A DNA stretch of 64,000 bases from Pseudomonas synxantha (GTDB lineage: Bacteria; Pseudomonadota; Gammaproteobacteria; Pseudomonadales; Pseudomonadaceae): NCBI RefSeq assembly GCF_900105675.1, contig NZ_LT629786.1, positions 4,836,001-4,900,000 on the forward strand, in the 5' to 3' direction. Below the pieces are notes generated by a model that made no database searches, was not told the DNA's origin, and saw nothing but the letters and a program-made list of their open reading frames with translations. Every line of letters begins with the position of its first letter. Positions within the stretch are counted from its first letter, which is position 1. Below, piece after piece: positions 38,056 through 45,723 of the stretch. Both the position numbers and the translations under genes were made by a program.

Positions 38056-38727
38056 ATGTTCCGCAAAGCTCACATCATTACCTTCCCCGCCCTAATCGCG
38101 ACGGCGCTTTTACTGACCGGCTGCCCGCCATCACCTGAATTTACGCAGTGGAAACGCCCTTCTACCTCTGTTGAGGGTGTCAAAGCCGCAATGACAGAAT
38201 GTGGCGACCCGGTAGGCACTTCGATAACGGATTTGCCAATCAACGAACAGGTGCTGCAATTCCAGTGTATGAAGCGTAATGGCTTCATTCGCAAAGACGG
38301 TTTTGAATACTGTGAAGTAATGAAAGACATGCCCGCCTGCGTCGAGGAAAGGCAGGGACATCCTCTAAGCCTGTCCCAGCTCGAGGCTTTGCCATTTGTG
38401 GAGGACGAAGCATTTCACCCTATCAAGCCGAATTCTGGCAGGGATGAACGCATGCAAGTCACCTGGCGTAAGGCGGGAGCATCACCGCATTTTTCAGTCC
38501 AGATAGCAAATGATAGTGAAGCCCTACCTGTAATGTATGCATGCGGTTATGCCAAACCACTGGGAGCAAATCTGGACGTTGCAAGCATTGGAGATACAGC
38601 CAAAGCGCAACGCTGCATGATTGATCACGGCTTTGAGCCAAAGCACAAATCAACACTAGTTTGCCTGATCTATCCACAAGTGACTGGTTGTTCGTCAACG
38701 AATCTTGATCGTTATTTTAGAAAGTAA
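38056..38727 (+). CDS. Lipoprotein with internal duplication
   Basis: 223 aa with a signal peptide and lipobox LLTGC (Cys22), so it is lipid-anchored. Two related halves: the CGDPVG...FQCMKRNGF...YCEV...ACVE segment (about 48-113) and CGYAKPLG...RCMIDHGF...VCLI...GCSS (about 160-215), each with four spaced cysteines, probably two disulphide-bonded modules. SD AAAGGA. Might be an entry-exclusion or surface component of the element. Not recognised. Confidence 0.7.
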   Translation: MFRKAHIITFPALIATALLLTGCPPSPEFTQWKRPSTSVEGVKAAMTECGDPVGTSITDLPINEQVLQFQCMKRNGFIRKDGFEYCEVMKDMPACVEERQGHPLSLSQLEALPFVEDEAFHPIKPNSGRDERMQVTWRKAGASPHFSVQIANDSEALPVMYACGYAKPLGANLDVASIGDTAKAQRCMIDHGFEPKHKSTLVCLIYPQVTGCSSTNLDRYFRK

Positions 38728-38777
38728 ATAATTAACACTCGTAACTACTAGCCAATTTAATGATTAGGCGAATGTAA

Positions 38778-40643
38778 ATGATGTTCAACAAAAAACAAAT
38801 AGCAAGTCCTTCTTCCACAGGCGACCGGGGAGGTGCATTCGAGCGAAGAGTACAAGCCTCAAGATTGCTAGCAATGTGCCTGGGGCTTCCTTGCGCTGGT
38901 GTGCCGACTGGATATTCAATCCAAAAATTGCAGTTTCAGGGACGAGTACTGGGGCATAATACAGACGACCTTATTATTACTTCCGTATGCGCGAGAACTG
39001 GCGAAAATGCCGTAGTGCGAATGCAGATGAAGCGTACTCTGACACCTAGCTCAAATGATTTTAAAGAAGCAGTTGGACTGGCTTGGCTTGATTTCGTCGA
39101 CCCTTCCTTTAATAAAAATTTCGATCAAATACAAATTGTTTTCGATTCCTCAAGCCTGGGTCAGATGAAAGGGGCACAACAAATTGTTGCATTCGCCCGT
39201 TCAACATTGACTCACGATGTATGGAAAACCAAAGTCAACACCAAAGATTTTAGTAACGAAAAGAATAGAAAAGCATACGACGCCATGGAAAGCGCCGTTA
39301 AAATTTATGATTTAGATGCATTCAGCGATGATAGATTTCATGAATTCGTTAAGTCAATAGAGTTTCTTGGAGAAAGCTTAGATTCCGATAATGATGCAGG
39401 TACTAACACCCAAAAACAATTGATTTCACAGCAATTACCTAGCCTCGACAAAAACATGGTTTGGGCACGGCTAGTCTTGGTATGCGTTGAGCTAAATGGA
39501 GTCGCTGGGGAAGTTTCTCTGAGTAACCTCAACGCGTTTATGCCAGAGCTGGTTGACGACTTTGGCATTGCACGACTCCTGTTGAGGGCAATGGGCACTT
39601 CAACTGAAAGCGGGCTCCTAGAGATTAAACAGCATGAGTTTTATGAAAAGCTTCAAAAAAAGTTATTACTAATAGGCTCGCCTGTAATGCCTACTGTAAA
39701 TCCTAACTCAACTAAAGATAAATCTGAATTTGCCAGTCAAAAGCTTTCTCTTGCGATTAGTGAAGCTAGTAAGAATCAAGCCCTGACTGAGCAAGATGGA
39801 GTTTCCTCTACCATCCACGCGACAAATAAGGGTGCATCGACTATTAAACAATTTACAAATGATTCGATAGGGGAGATCCTAGACTCCTGGTTTCCAGATT
39901 ATGAGCATATTGCAAACACAAACATAAGATTTAGAATACAAGAGCTTCAGTGTGAATTATTCGCAGCGAATATACAAACAGGTGAACTGTCAGAAGAAAG
40001 GTTCGAAACAACAGCCTATGCTGAAATATTAGTATCTACAGGAGAAGCCCCTTTTTTGGAAAGGAAGCACAAACTCTGGGTATCTGGGCAGGGGCATGAT
40101 GAACTAGAAGTTACATGGCAGTTTTCGTTTAACATGTCTAAACAAAAAGATTACTTCGCGAGATCCAAACATTTCTCTTCCTCATTTTTTGCGAGTAATT
40201 ATTTTCGCGAGAAGCTTAATGCTTATGAGAAGGTGCTGGATAAAATCTTGGCTGGCTGGAAACCCGTTGTCCGTCTTGGCATGTTAGGAAAAAAAGAAGA
40301 ACGATTCCATAATGATTTAGGTCTGATTTCAAATATCCCCCGGAATGATGAACTCTTAGAAATGTCTCGACGAATTAAAGTAATAAATCTCATTTTAAAT
40401 CTCGCCGAGAAGAATGGTATCCATCTCCGATTTTCCGACGCGGCCTTTGATAAAATGTTGACAGAAGAACTAATTGTGACTGCTGTTCAGGATTTAGTAA
40501 ACGCCTGTACGCCTCGCCTACCGAATCCTTATCGATCAGTCGCTTATGTACGAGGGGAAGATTGGGAAATCTGCATGATAGTGAAAAACTTTTTCATAGG
40601 ATTTCAGAAGCTTAAGATAATAAAACCAAGCGTGAGATTTTGA
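38778..40643 (+). CDS. Cap4-like nuclease-domain protein (candidate defence effector)
   Basis: 621 aa. The N-terminus STGDRGGAFERRVQASRLL, then NTDDLIIT (Asp63/64) and MQMKRTL (Gln83-Met-Lys85) fit a PD-(D/E)xK fold with the QxK variant, as in Cap4/DUF4297 endonucleases found in CBASS and Avs proteins. The remaining 500 residues have no recognised sensor domain. No cyclase, NTPase or partner gene is adjacent, so it might be a single-gene system. SD is poor. AT-rich. Confidence 0.6.
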   Translation: MMFNKKQIASPSSTGDRGGAFERRVQASRLLAMCLGLPCAGVPTGYSIQKLQFQGRVLGHNTDDLIITSVCARTGENAVVRMQMKRTLTPSSNDFKEAVGLAWLDFVDPSFNKNFDQIQIVFDSSSLGQMKGAQQIVAFARSTLTHDVWKTKVNTKDFSNEKNRKAYDAMESAVKIYDLDAFSDDRFHEFVKSIEFLGESLDSDNDAGTNTQKQLISQQLPSLDKNMVWARLVLVCVELNGVAGEVSLSNLNAFMPELVDDFGIARLLLRAMGTSTESGLLEIKQHEFYEKLQKKLLLIGSPVMPTVNPNSTKDKSEFASQKLSLAISEASKNQALTEQDGVSSTIHATNKGASTIKQFTNDSIGEILDSWFPDYEHIANTNIRFRIQELQCELFAANIQTGELSEERFETTAYAEILVSTGEAPFLERKHKLWVSGQGHDELEVTWQFSFNMSKQKDYFARSKHFSSSFFASNYFREKLNAYEKVLDKILAGWKPVVRLGMLGKKEERFHNDLGLISNIPRNDELLEMSRRIKVINLILNLAEKNGIHLRFSDAAFDKMLTEELIVTAVQDLVNACTPRLPNPYRSVAYVRGEDWEICMIVKNFFIGFQKLKIIKPSVRF

Positions 40644-40666
40644 CCTTGTGGAAGGTGGTGAGAACA

Positions 40667-40699
40667 GAAGCCCCGGAGGTATGGCGAATTCGGGGCTTC
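40667..40699 (+). terminator. Hairpin after Cap4-like gene
   Basis: Stem GAAGCCCCG/CGGGGCTTC with a 15-nt loop, 24 bp after the stop; no strong U-run. Confidence 0.5.
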
Positions 40700-40913
40700 G
40701 CCTTAATCAGTGTTCAAATCCCCGGTCTCATTCAAGCCATCGATCCATCAAATAGCCAGGATGCGTTCAGTAACACTGCCATCCATAGCACGCAACGTGC
40801 CCGTTCTTCCTCACTAGCTTCGTAGCGACAAACGCAATTGATCAGGGTGGATTCTTGAGATCCTCATTCTCCCTTGGTCTACTCACCAGGAACTGAAATC
40901 TACGGATAGCACC

Positions 40914-41105
40914 ATGCCCCTCACGAAGCCCAAACAAGCATTGCGCGACGATCTTAAAGAAGCTGCAGCCACCCTCAAGTGGGCTGGCGTTGATCTGGTG
41001 GCAGTAGCTGACCGTATGAAGGCAACTGGCGATGAGCAAGCAGCAAGCGAGCTGCTGGAGATAGCTCGCTCCTTCCAAGAGGTTGAAGACAAATTAGAAA
41101 GGTGA
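40914..41105 (+). CDS. Small hypothetical helical protein
   Basis: 63 aa starting MPLTKPKQAL, helical and soluble (ATLKWAGVDLVAVADRMKAT). No clear SD. It lies between the nuclease gene and a divergent-facing XRE regulator. GC-rich codon use supports coding. Not recognised. Confidence 0.5.
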   Translation: MPLTKPKQALRDDLKEAAATLKWAGVDLVAVADRMKATGDEQAASELLEIARSFQEVEDKLER

Positions 41106-41152
41106 TCCAGAGAGGGTGAAGGCTGGCTTATAAAACACTGCCCAGGAACACT

Positions 41153-41464
41153 CTAGGGCTTCGGCGCCTTACGAGCTTTCCCTACCAACGCAACCAGCCT
41201 CCGAAGCTCATCAGCATCAGCGTTGTGGATAACTTCAAAGAGAAAAGCCCTCTGCTCAATCTCCCCATCCAGATCCGCAAAAAGATCTTTGACTGGCACG
41301 CCTAGAATTTCAGCAAATTTGTACACAGCCTCCACGGTTGGGACGTACTCGCCCGTTTCAAATCGACTGATCGTCTTGGGGTCGAACCCTGACCGATTGG
41401 CTAGCTCCGCTTGTGTGATTCCCTTCCCTAGGCGGTATTTCTTAATCGCTTTTGCAAGCACCAC
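41153..41464 (-). CDS. XRE-family transcriptional regulator
   Basis: 103 aa from a GTG start. Typical Cro/CI helix-turn-helix: GITQAELANRSGFDPKTISR (residues 15-34), with a helical tail that may dimerise. Likely autoregulated at the intergenic region 41465-41652, and could control the neighbouring membrane/periplasmic operon that runs the other way. Confidence 0.85.
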   Translation of the reverse strand: MVLAKAIKKYRLGKGITQAELANRSGFDPKTISRFETGEYVPTVEAVYKFAEILGVPVKDLFADLDGEIEQRAFLFEVIHNADADELRRLVALVGKARKAPKP

Positions 41465-41652
41465 AGTTTTTCAGCCTGTTCACATATTTCAAACAAGCAC
41501 TTCACAGTAAAAATCCTTGTCTACAAACGCTCTGTGCCATCGGATTTTTTGCTAAGAATACGATGGCTGGCGTAGACTCCGCTTTAGGTATCAGACGGCC
41601 ACCACGCCGTCTGTCAGGGGCTTTACGTTCGGTATGGTTGAGGATTCAGGGA

Positions 41653-42027
41653 ATGGCAGATCGCGATGAGGATGACAAATGGTTGTCGTATGACGGCCAG
41701 AAGCACGAAACCCATTTTCAGGCCAACGAGAAGGACAAAGCCCATGGCCGGGAGATGCGTGAGACATATCAAAAAGAAGTGAGCTTAAAGGGAAACCTTG
41801 TTCAAATTATTTACCTGTTCATCTGCGTCCTTGTGTTTGCAGCAGCTCAAGGTGCCCAAAGTGGTTTGGGGTATTTCCTTCTCTTACCCATGGCCTGGGG
41901 TCTGTACGCGCTAACGAAGTTCGTCAACAAATTCTCACAAGAGCAACGTGATCGAATTTTTATGTGGACCCTAATTGCGATTGCAGTGATTTCAATAACG
42001 ATGATGATTAAAGGAATTGTAAAATGA
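41653..42027 (+). CDS. Small membrane protein
   Basis: 124 aa from MADRDEDDKWLS; SD CAGGGA lies just before. Charged N-terminal 50 residues, then two to three hydrophobic helices (about 55-120). The frame stays open upstream to 41452, but those codons overlap the regulator and have no support. ATGA overlap with the next gene shows coupling. Confidence 0.65.
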   Translation: MADRDEDDKWLSYDGQKHETHFQANEKDKAHGREMRETYQKEVSLKGNLVQIIYLFICVLVFAAAQGAQSGLGYFLLLPMAWGLYALTKFVNKFSQEQRDRIFMWTLIAIAVISITMMIKGIVK

Positions 42028-42560
42028 AAATCGCTGCAAACGTGCTTTCAGCTTTGATTTTCTCCGCTGCCACACTTGTTCATGCTGACGCTAGCTTTTC
42101 GAAAAATGAAAGCTATCAACCAGGTCAGGTGAGTGCAGACATCCAAGGTTTCGGGAATCAGGTTTTAGATCAAGCGGGCAAATCGAAGTATCTGAAATTC
42201 GATCTGCAAGGCGCAGAATATGCCTACACCATCGAACGTATGGGTTCAAACGATGTGCAATACACGGGCAACGCTAAAGACTTAAATGGTGTCATTTTTA
42301 TTAATGTGAGAGCTTTCAAAGACGGTTTTGAGCTTCCAAAACAGGTCAGCACGTTCAAGCCTAGCAAATATAATAATGCGATCCGCATTGTAAAAATGGA
42401 CCGTAACGACGAGCGTCCTTATGAATTTGATCTTGGAATGGATGAAGACAAACGGTTGTTCTTAATCGACGGCCCTACGTCTACGACCCACTTAGAACAG
42501 GTCGATACAATTAAGAAGTACGTTTCAAGAAAAGACAAAAAAAGCCCTTACGCTTTCTAA
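42024..42560 (+). CDS. Periplasmic protein, tandem paralogue A
   Basis: 178 aa with signal peptide (MKIAANVLSALIFSAATLVHA). The mature part begins DASFSKNESYQPGQVSADIQ and is predicted beta-rich. It is a close paralogue of the next protein over its full length (shared SADIQGFGN, RMGSND, YTGN, KYNNAI, KMDRNDERPYEFDL). Coupled to the upstream membrane gene. Possibly a pilus or mating-pair component; not recognised. Confidence 0.7.
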   Translation: MKIAANVLSALIFSAATLVHADASFSKNESYQPGQVSADIQGFGNQVLDQAGKSKYLKFDLQGAEYAYTIERMGSNDVQYTGNAKDLNGVIFINVRAFKDGFELPKQVSTFKPSKYNNAIRIVKMDRNDERPYEFDLGMDEDKRLFLIDGPTSTTHLEQVDTIKKYVSRKDKKSPYAF

Positions 42561-43118
42561 ATGGAATTTTATACCATGTGCAAAATGATCAGCAAACTAG
42601 TTTTAGCAGCCATACTTTGCTCGACAATCACAATCGTAAATGCTGACCCAAGCTTTACAAAAAATGAAAGCTACAATCAAAGCCAGGTCAGCGCAGATAT
42701 CCAAGGATTTGGAAACGAAGTACTAGACCAAATAGGAAAGTCGAAATATATAAAATTTGACCAGCAAGGTACGGAATACGCGTTTTCAATTGTACGAATG
42801 GGCTCTAACGATGTTAAATACACGGGCAACCCTAACGACATCAAAGGTGTAGTTTTTTTGCGCGTGAGAGCATATAAAGATGGTTTCGAGCTTCCTAGTC
42901 AAATCAGCACTTACACTCCGAGCAAATACAATAACGCAATTAAAATCGTGAAAATGGATCGAAATGATGAGCGTCCATATGAGTTTGATTTGGCCATGGA
43001 CGGTGACAAAAAAATCTACATAATTAATAGTCCGACTAGTGCCAAACAACTCCAGCAGGTTGATGAAATTAAGAAAGATATACCATTAACCGAGCGCCAA
43101 AAAAAGTTTATTTGGTAA
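42561..43118 (+). CDS. Periplasmic protein, tandem paralogue B
   Basis: 185 aa as drawn; the true start may be ATG 42576 (MCKMISKLVL) or 42585 because the signal peptide begins at MISKLVLAAILCS. Full-length paralogue of the preceding protein, but written in more AT-rich codons, so it differs strongly at DNA level. No SD is visible. Starts directly after the upstream stop. Confidence 0.68.
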   Translation: MEFYTMCKMISKLVLAAILCSTITIVNADPSFTKNESYNQSQVSADIQGFGNEVLDQIGKSKYIKFDQQGTEYAFSIVRMGSNDVKYTGNPNDIKGVVFLRVRAYKDGFELPSQISTYTPSKYNNAIKIVKMDRNDERPYEFDLAMDGDKKIYIINSPTSAKQLQQVDEIKKDIPLTERQKKFIW

Positions 43119-43128
43119 CCGTATTAAA

Positions 43129-43157
43129 AAAGGCAGTAAGAGAAATCTACTGCCTTT
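43129..43157. terminator. Bidirectional hairpin terminator
   Basis: Perfect 10-bp stem AAAGGCAGTA/TACTGCCTTT with a 9-nt loop, A-rich on the left and T-rich on the right, between convergent genes. Confidence 0.75.
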
Positions 43158-43179
43158 AAATAACCCTACTCCATCTTCC

Positions 43180-43485
43180 TTATCCACCTATGATTTTCAA
43201 CCTTATTATCCTCTTCTCACCAGGAGTTAAATTCATTTCAGCCAGTTCGCCAACTGCATAAAGATAGGCATCTTTCGTTGTAGGCAGATTTTGATCAAAT
43301 TCTTCTTCAAAATCATGAAAGAACAAATTAGCTAATCTGTCAGCTTCAATAACCAAATCATAGCGAGCCAATTCTTCTGCTAACCGGATTCTTTTTGATT
43401 CTTGATTGTGAAGCCTCACCCCCTCCACATAGTCATTATTATTCTTGTCTTCTAGCTCAAGCTCAATCGCTTCATATGTATTCAT
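43180..43485 (-). CDS. Small acidic hypothetical protein
   Basis: 101 aa, helical and acidic (MNTYEAIELELEDKNNND...). Promoter TGCTATAAT lies 26 nt upstream with an AACAACAAAC leader and no SD, which fixes the start. Member of the backbone regulon. Not recognised. Confidence 0.65.
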   Translation of the reverse strand: MNTYEAIELELEDKNNNDYVEGVRLHNQESKRIRLAEELARYDLVIEADRLANLFFHDFEEEFDQNLPTTKDAYLYAVGELAEMNLTPGEKRIIRLKIIGG

Positions 43486-43511
43486 TTTTAGTAAAGTTTG
43501 TTGTTAAGCGA

Positions 43512-43520
43512 ATTATAGCA
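43512..43520 (-). promoter_or_regulatory. Extended -10 promoter
   Basis: TGCTATAAT, 26 nt before ATG 43485; leader with TTAACAACAAAC; no SD. Confidence 0.72.
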
Positions 43521-43550
43521 TTTCACTTTAATCAAATTTACCATTAAGCA

Positions 43551-43578
43551 AAAATAAAAAACAGACTCAAAGGTCTGT
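43551..43578 (-). terminator. Rho-independent terminator overlapping a stop codon
   Basis: On the minus strand ACAGAC-CTTTGA-GTCTGT followed by TTTTTATTTT. The loop includes the TGA stop of the 59-codon gene. Confidence 0.78.
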
Positions 43579-43746
43579 ATTTATTGGCTTCCAATTCTCT
43601 CTAAATTCTTGATGCTTTTTCCGCTCAAGATAGATATTCATTTCTAGACTCAAACATTCGTCAATCTCATCATCTGATTTTTTATGTTTAATCGGCTCTA
43701 AATCATCATCGTAATAGTTAAATGGCTTCTTTATCCCTATTTTCAT
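43567..43746 (-). CDS. 59-aa hypothetical protein
   Basis: Short gene starting MKIGIKKPFNYYDDDLEP and ending NTDL, rich in charged residues. Its ATG overlaps the upstream stop (ATGA), and its own stop lies in the loop of a terminator; both features support real coding. Second gene of a two-gene unit driven by the divergent promoter at 44036. Function unknown. Confidence 0.62.
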   Translation of the reverse strand: MKIGIKKPFNYYDDDLEPIKHKKSDDEIDECLSLEMNIYLERKKHQEFRENWKPINTDL

Positions 43747-44012
43747 TTAACAGCCTCCTTACTGATAAGCTCAAGACTTAAGTCATGGAGCGCAGAAACT
43801 GCTGACTCACTGAAAGTGATAAATATAGGCGATCTGAAATTCATCACTTTGATTTTTGTTATCTTCTGCATTTTCTTAGTAAAGCTTAAAAACTTATCCC
43901 CCTTGACTCTGACTTTCACCAGAATCGACAACCTTTTTAACTGATCGCCTTCAACCTCAAGACTAAATACTTTTAAAGCATTTACATCTTCAACTGTTAT
44001 CTCCTTTTTCAT
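43743..44012 (-). CDS. Small hypothetical protein
   Basis: 89 aa, MKKEITVEDVNALKVF..., mixed alpha/beta with no membrane segment. Leader between promoter and ATG is 23 nt with three AAAC repeats (ACAAACAAACAAAC) and no SD. Diverges from the IcmC/DotE-like gene across a nearly palindromic promoter pair. Confidence 0.65.
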   Translation of the reverse strand: MKKEITVEDVNALKVFSLEVEGDQLKRLSILVKVRVKGDKFLSFTKKMQKITKIKVMNFRSPIFITFSESAVSALHDLSLELISKEAVK

Positions 44013-44035
44013 TTTTGGTTTGTTTGTTTGTATCT

Positions 44036-44061
44036 ATTATAACATTTTAAAATGGTATAAT
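44036..44061. promoter_or_regulatory. Divergent back-to-back extended -10 promoters
   Basis: Two boxes face outward: TATAAT complement at 44036-44041 (minus) and TGGTATAAT at 44053-44061 (plus). The 26-bp region is an inverted repeat with one mismatch per arm, centred on TTTTAAAA. It drives 44012 (minus) and 44087 (plus); there is no room for separate -35 elements outside the partner promoter. Confidence 0.8.
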
Positions 44062-44086
44062 TTGAGAAACAAACCTTCTAAAAACA

Positions 44087-44881
44087 ATGAAAACAATAAA
44101 AAAATGGCTAATGATTCTTTCAGCCATCATAGCCATTTCAGTAACAAACATCCCGTTGAGCCAAGCAGAACCAATTACCGGAGAATCCATATCAGAACAT
44201 TCAAGCGGATTCGTCGGGGTTGATGACAATGATGAAGGCTATGACGACTGGGCAGATAATGCTAATGGAGACGCATATCTAGACCTTATATCAATAATAA
44301 CTTGGGTTGCTGTAAAGGTTTCGGTTCTGATCGGAGTAGTTCTTGTCCTAAATGCTTTCATGGATATGCGTCTATCTACAGAAGTAGGCGGACATGACAA
44401 ACCAAAGCTGGTGCGGAAAGCAATGGTAGGATTTCTAATTGGCGTTTTATTGCTTAATATCACGTCCATCATTGACGTCGTTGTACATACATTAAACCCT
44501 GAATCAAAAGGGGGTTGCCTTATCACGAATGCCGAAGCTTTGGATGATATAAGGGTTGGTAAAAACAAAGACGCATGCTGGAGTCTAGCATCAGCACAAA
44601 TAACTGGTCCAACTTACGAGAAAGCCAAAAGCATGATTGACTCACAGTATGCCGGAGGTATTGAAAGCCAGTTAAAAATTGTCATAAGCGCCCTGCAAGC
44701 CTTGGGTGTCATATACTTTATTATTGGCATTAATGAACTGAACCAAATATCAAAAGGTTCAAGCAGGCATGGCGTTGGGCGTGTTTTAACTCAAATAATT
44801 GCCGCTGGCCTAATTATTGATTTCCCTCACACTGTAGCTGTAGTCCAAGCTTCTGGAAAGCTGTTAGGTCTGGACATATAA
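44087..44881 (+). CDS. IcmC/DotE-like membrane protein (tentative)
   Basis: 264 aa with a signal peptide (MKTIKKWLMILSAIIAISVT). Two similar two-helix hairpins follow: one at about 65-135 (VLIGVVLVLNAFMDMR ... VGFLIGVLLLN) and one at about 200-260 (LGVIYFIIGINELNQ ... IIAAGLIIDFP), separated by a loop with two Cys. This glycine-rich hairpin pattern resembles IcmC/DotE/TraQ proteins of type IVB systems. The family assignment is by pattern only. SD-less leader with AAACAAACC, 25 nt. Confidence 0.5.
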   Translation: MKTIKKWLMILSAIIAISVTNIPLSQAEPITGESISEHSSGFVGVDDNDEGYDDWADNANGDAYLDLISIITWVAVKVSVLIGVVLVLNAFMDMRLSTEVGGHDKPKLVRKAMVGFLIGVLLLNITSIIDVVVHTLNPESKGGCLITNAEALDDIRVGKNKDACWSLASAQITGPTYEKAKSMIDSQYAGGIESQLKIVISALQALGVIYFIIGINELNQISKGSSRHGVGRVLTQIIAAGLIIDFPHTVAVVQASGKLLGLDI

Positions 44882-44903
44882 AAAAGCCCCATCTAGGGCT
44901 TTT
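44882..44903. terminator. Bidirectional terminator
   Basis: AAAAGCCC-CATCT-AGGGCTTTT, immediately after the stop and between convergent genes. Confidence 0.82.
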
Positions 44904-44915
44904 CTAAATCATTGC

Positions 44916-45641
44916 TCACTCGCTAATGAATTGATCAAACAGGCGCTTGGAAATTTCATATCTACATTCGTTGTAAACTCCACGCTTGATAAGAGCCATT
45001 TTCAGCACATTTTCAAGATAATCAAATTCTGTTGCAGTTGGGTCAAAATCGTAACTGACTAATATCTGCGCTGTTTTAAAAGCATCACGCAAAAGCGCTT
45101 CTTCTTCTTTCTTGTATTCAAGAGCCCACCTCTTGTAATCAGCCAGGGAACCGCCCTTCTCTTCCACAGGCGTAGCCGGTGGCGTTGCTATAGCTTCGTC
45201 TAAGCTTACTTCTTCCTCTACCTGGGCGATGCCTAGAGGCTCATACGATTCGCTCACACCAAGGGGCACAATCACGTCTGGCTCACCAATAGGCCACTCA
45301 TCATCCCCGATGCCTTGCGAAGGCTCAACAGAGGCTACTGCAGGCGCTACGATGGATGCTGGTGCTGGTGCTGGTGCTGGTGCTGGTGCTGGTGCTGGTG
45401 CTGGTGCTGGTGCTGGTGCTGGTGCTGGTGCTGGTGCTGGTGCTGGTGCTGGTGCTGGTGCTGGTGCTGGGAGCTTGATCCCTGCGAGTGATGCATTCAA
45501 GCCACGACTCTCTGTTATTGAGCTTAAAGCTTGGATCAGTGAGTCAGTTCTTTCCGCGACGTTCTCTTTTGATTTTTCTGTACCGAATAGATCTGGTAAA
45601 TCAATCTGCACAGCCGGTTCGTTAAAGTTTAATTCATTCAT
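44916..45641 (-). CDS. Protein with long Ala-Pro repeat linker
   Basis: 241 aa. N-terminal region (1-55), then about 19 Ala-Pro dipeptides (57-95) from a hexanucleotide repeat, an acidic region, and a C-terminal helical domain (about 165-241). Rigid AP linkers are typical of TonB-like or envelope-spanning proteins, but there is no membrane helix or signal peptide here, so it may be cytosolic. SD-less leader with AAAACAAC, 22 nt. Unknown family. Confidence 0.68.
   Translation of the reverse strand: MNELNFNEPAVQIDLPDLFGTEKSKENVAERTDSLIQALSSITESRGLNASLAGIKLPAPAPAPAPAPAPAPAPAPAPAPAPAPAPAPAPAPAPASIVAPAVASVEPSQGIGDDEWPIGEPDVIVPLGVSESYEPLGIAQVEEEVSLDEAIATPPATPVEEKGGSLADYKRWALEYKKEEEALLRDAFKTAQILVSYDFDPTATEFDYLENVLKMALIKRGVYNECRYEISKRLFDQFISE
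45358..45470. repeat. Hexanucleotide tandem repeat (GGTGCT)n
   Basis: About 18.8 perfect copies of GGTGCT, encoding (Ala-Pro)n on the minus strand. As the unit is 6 bp, copy changes alter linker length but keep the frame. Confidence 0.97.
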
Positions 45642-45663
45642 GTTTTACACAGTTGTTTTTGTC

Positions 45664-45672
45664 ATTATAGCA
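45664..45672 (-). promoter_or_regulatory. Extended -10 promoter
   Basis: TGCTATAAT, 22 nt before ATG 45641; leader with AAAAACAAC; no SD. Confidence 0.7.
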
Positions 45673-45689
45673 AATGCGATTAGCTCAAA

Positions 45690-45698
45690 TGTTATAAT
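45690..45698 (+). promoter_or_regulatory. Extended -10 promoter
   Basis: TGTTATAAT, 25 nt before ATG 45724; leader A/T-rich without SD. It diverges from the promoter at 45664, 17 bp away. Confidence 0.7.
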
Positions 45699-45723
45699 AC
45701 ATTAAATAAATAAATTCCTGCAC

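Noticed and set aside
42561..42578. Box-like ATGGTATAAAAT on the minus strand at the start of paralogue B
   Set aside because: It has an extra base within the -10, and no minus-strand gene follows; probably chance in AT-rich DNA.
45358..45470. Possible CRISPR array
   Set aside because: Six-base perfect tandem units without spacers; a microsatellite, not CRISPR.
45229..45705. Plus-strand frame encoding a Gly-Ala repeat protein
   Set aside because: It is the complement of the Ala-Pro repeat gene; the minus-strand gene has a promoter box, a proper start and non-repetitive domains on both sides.
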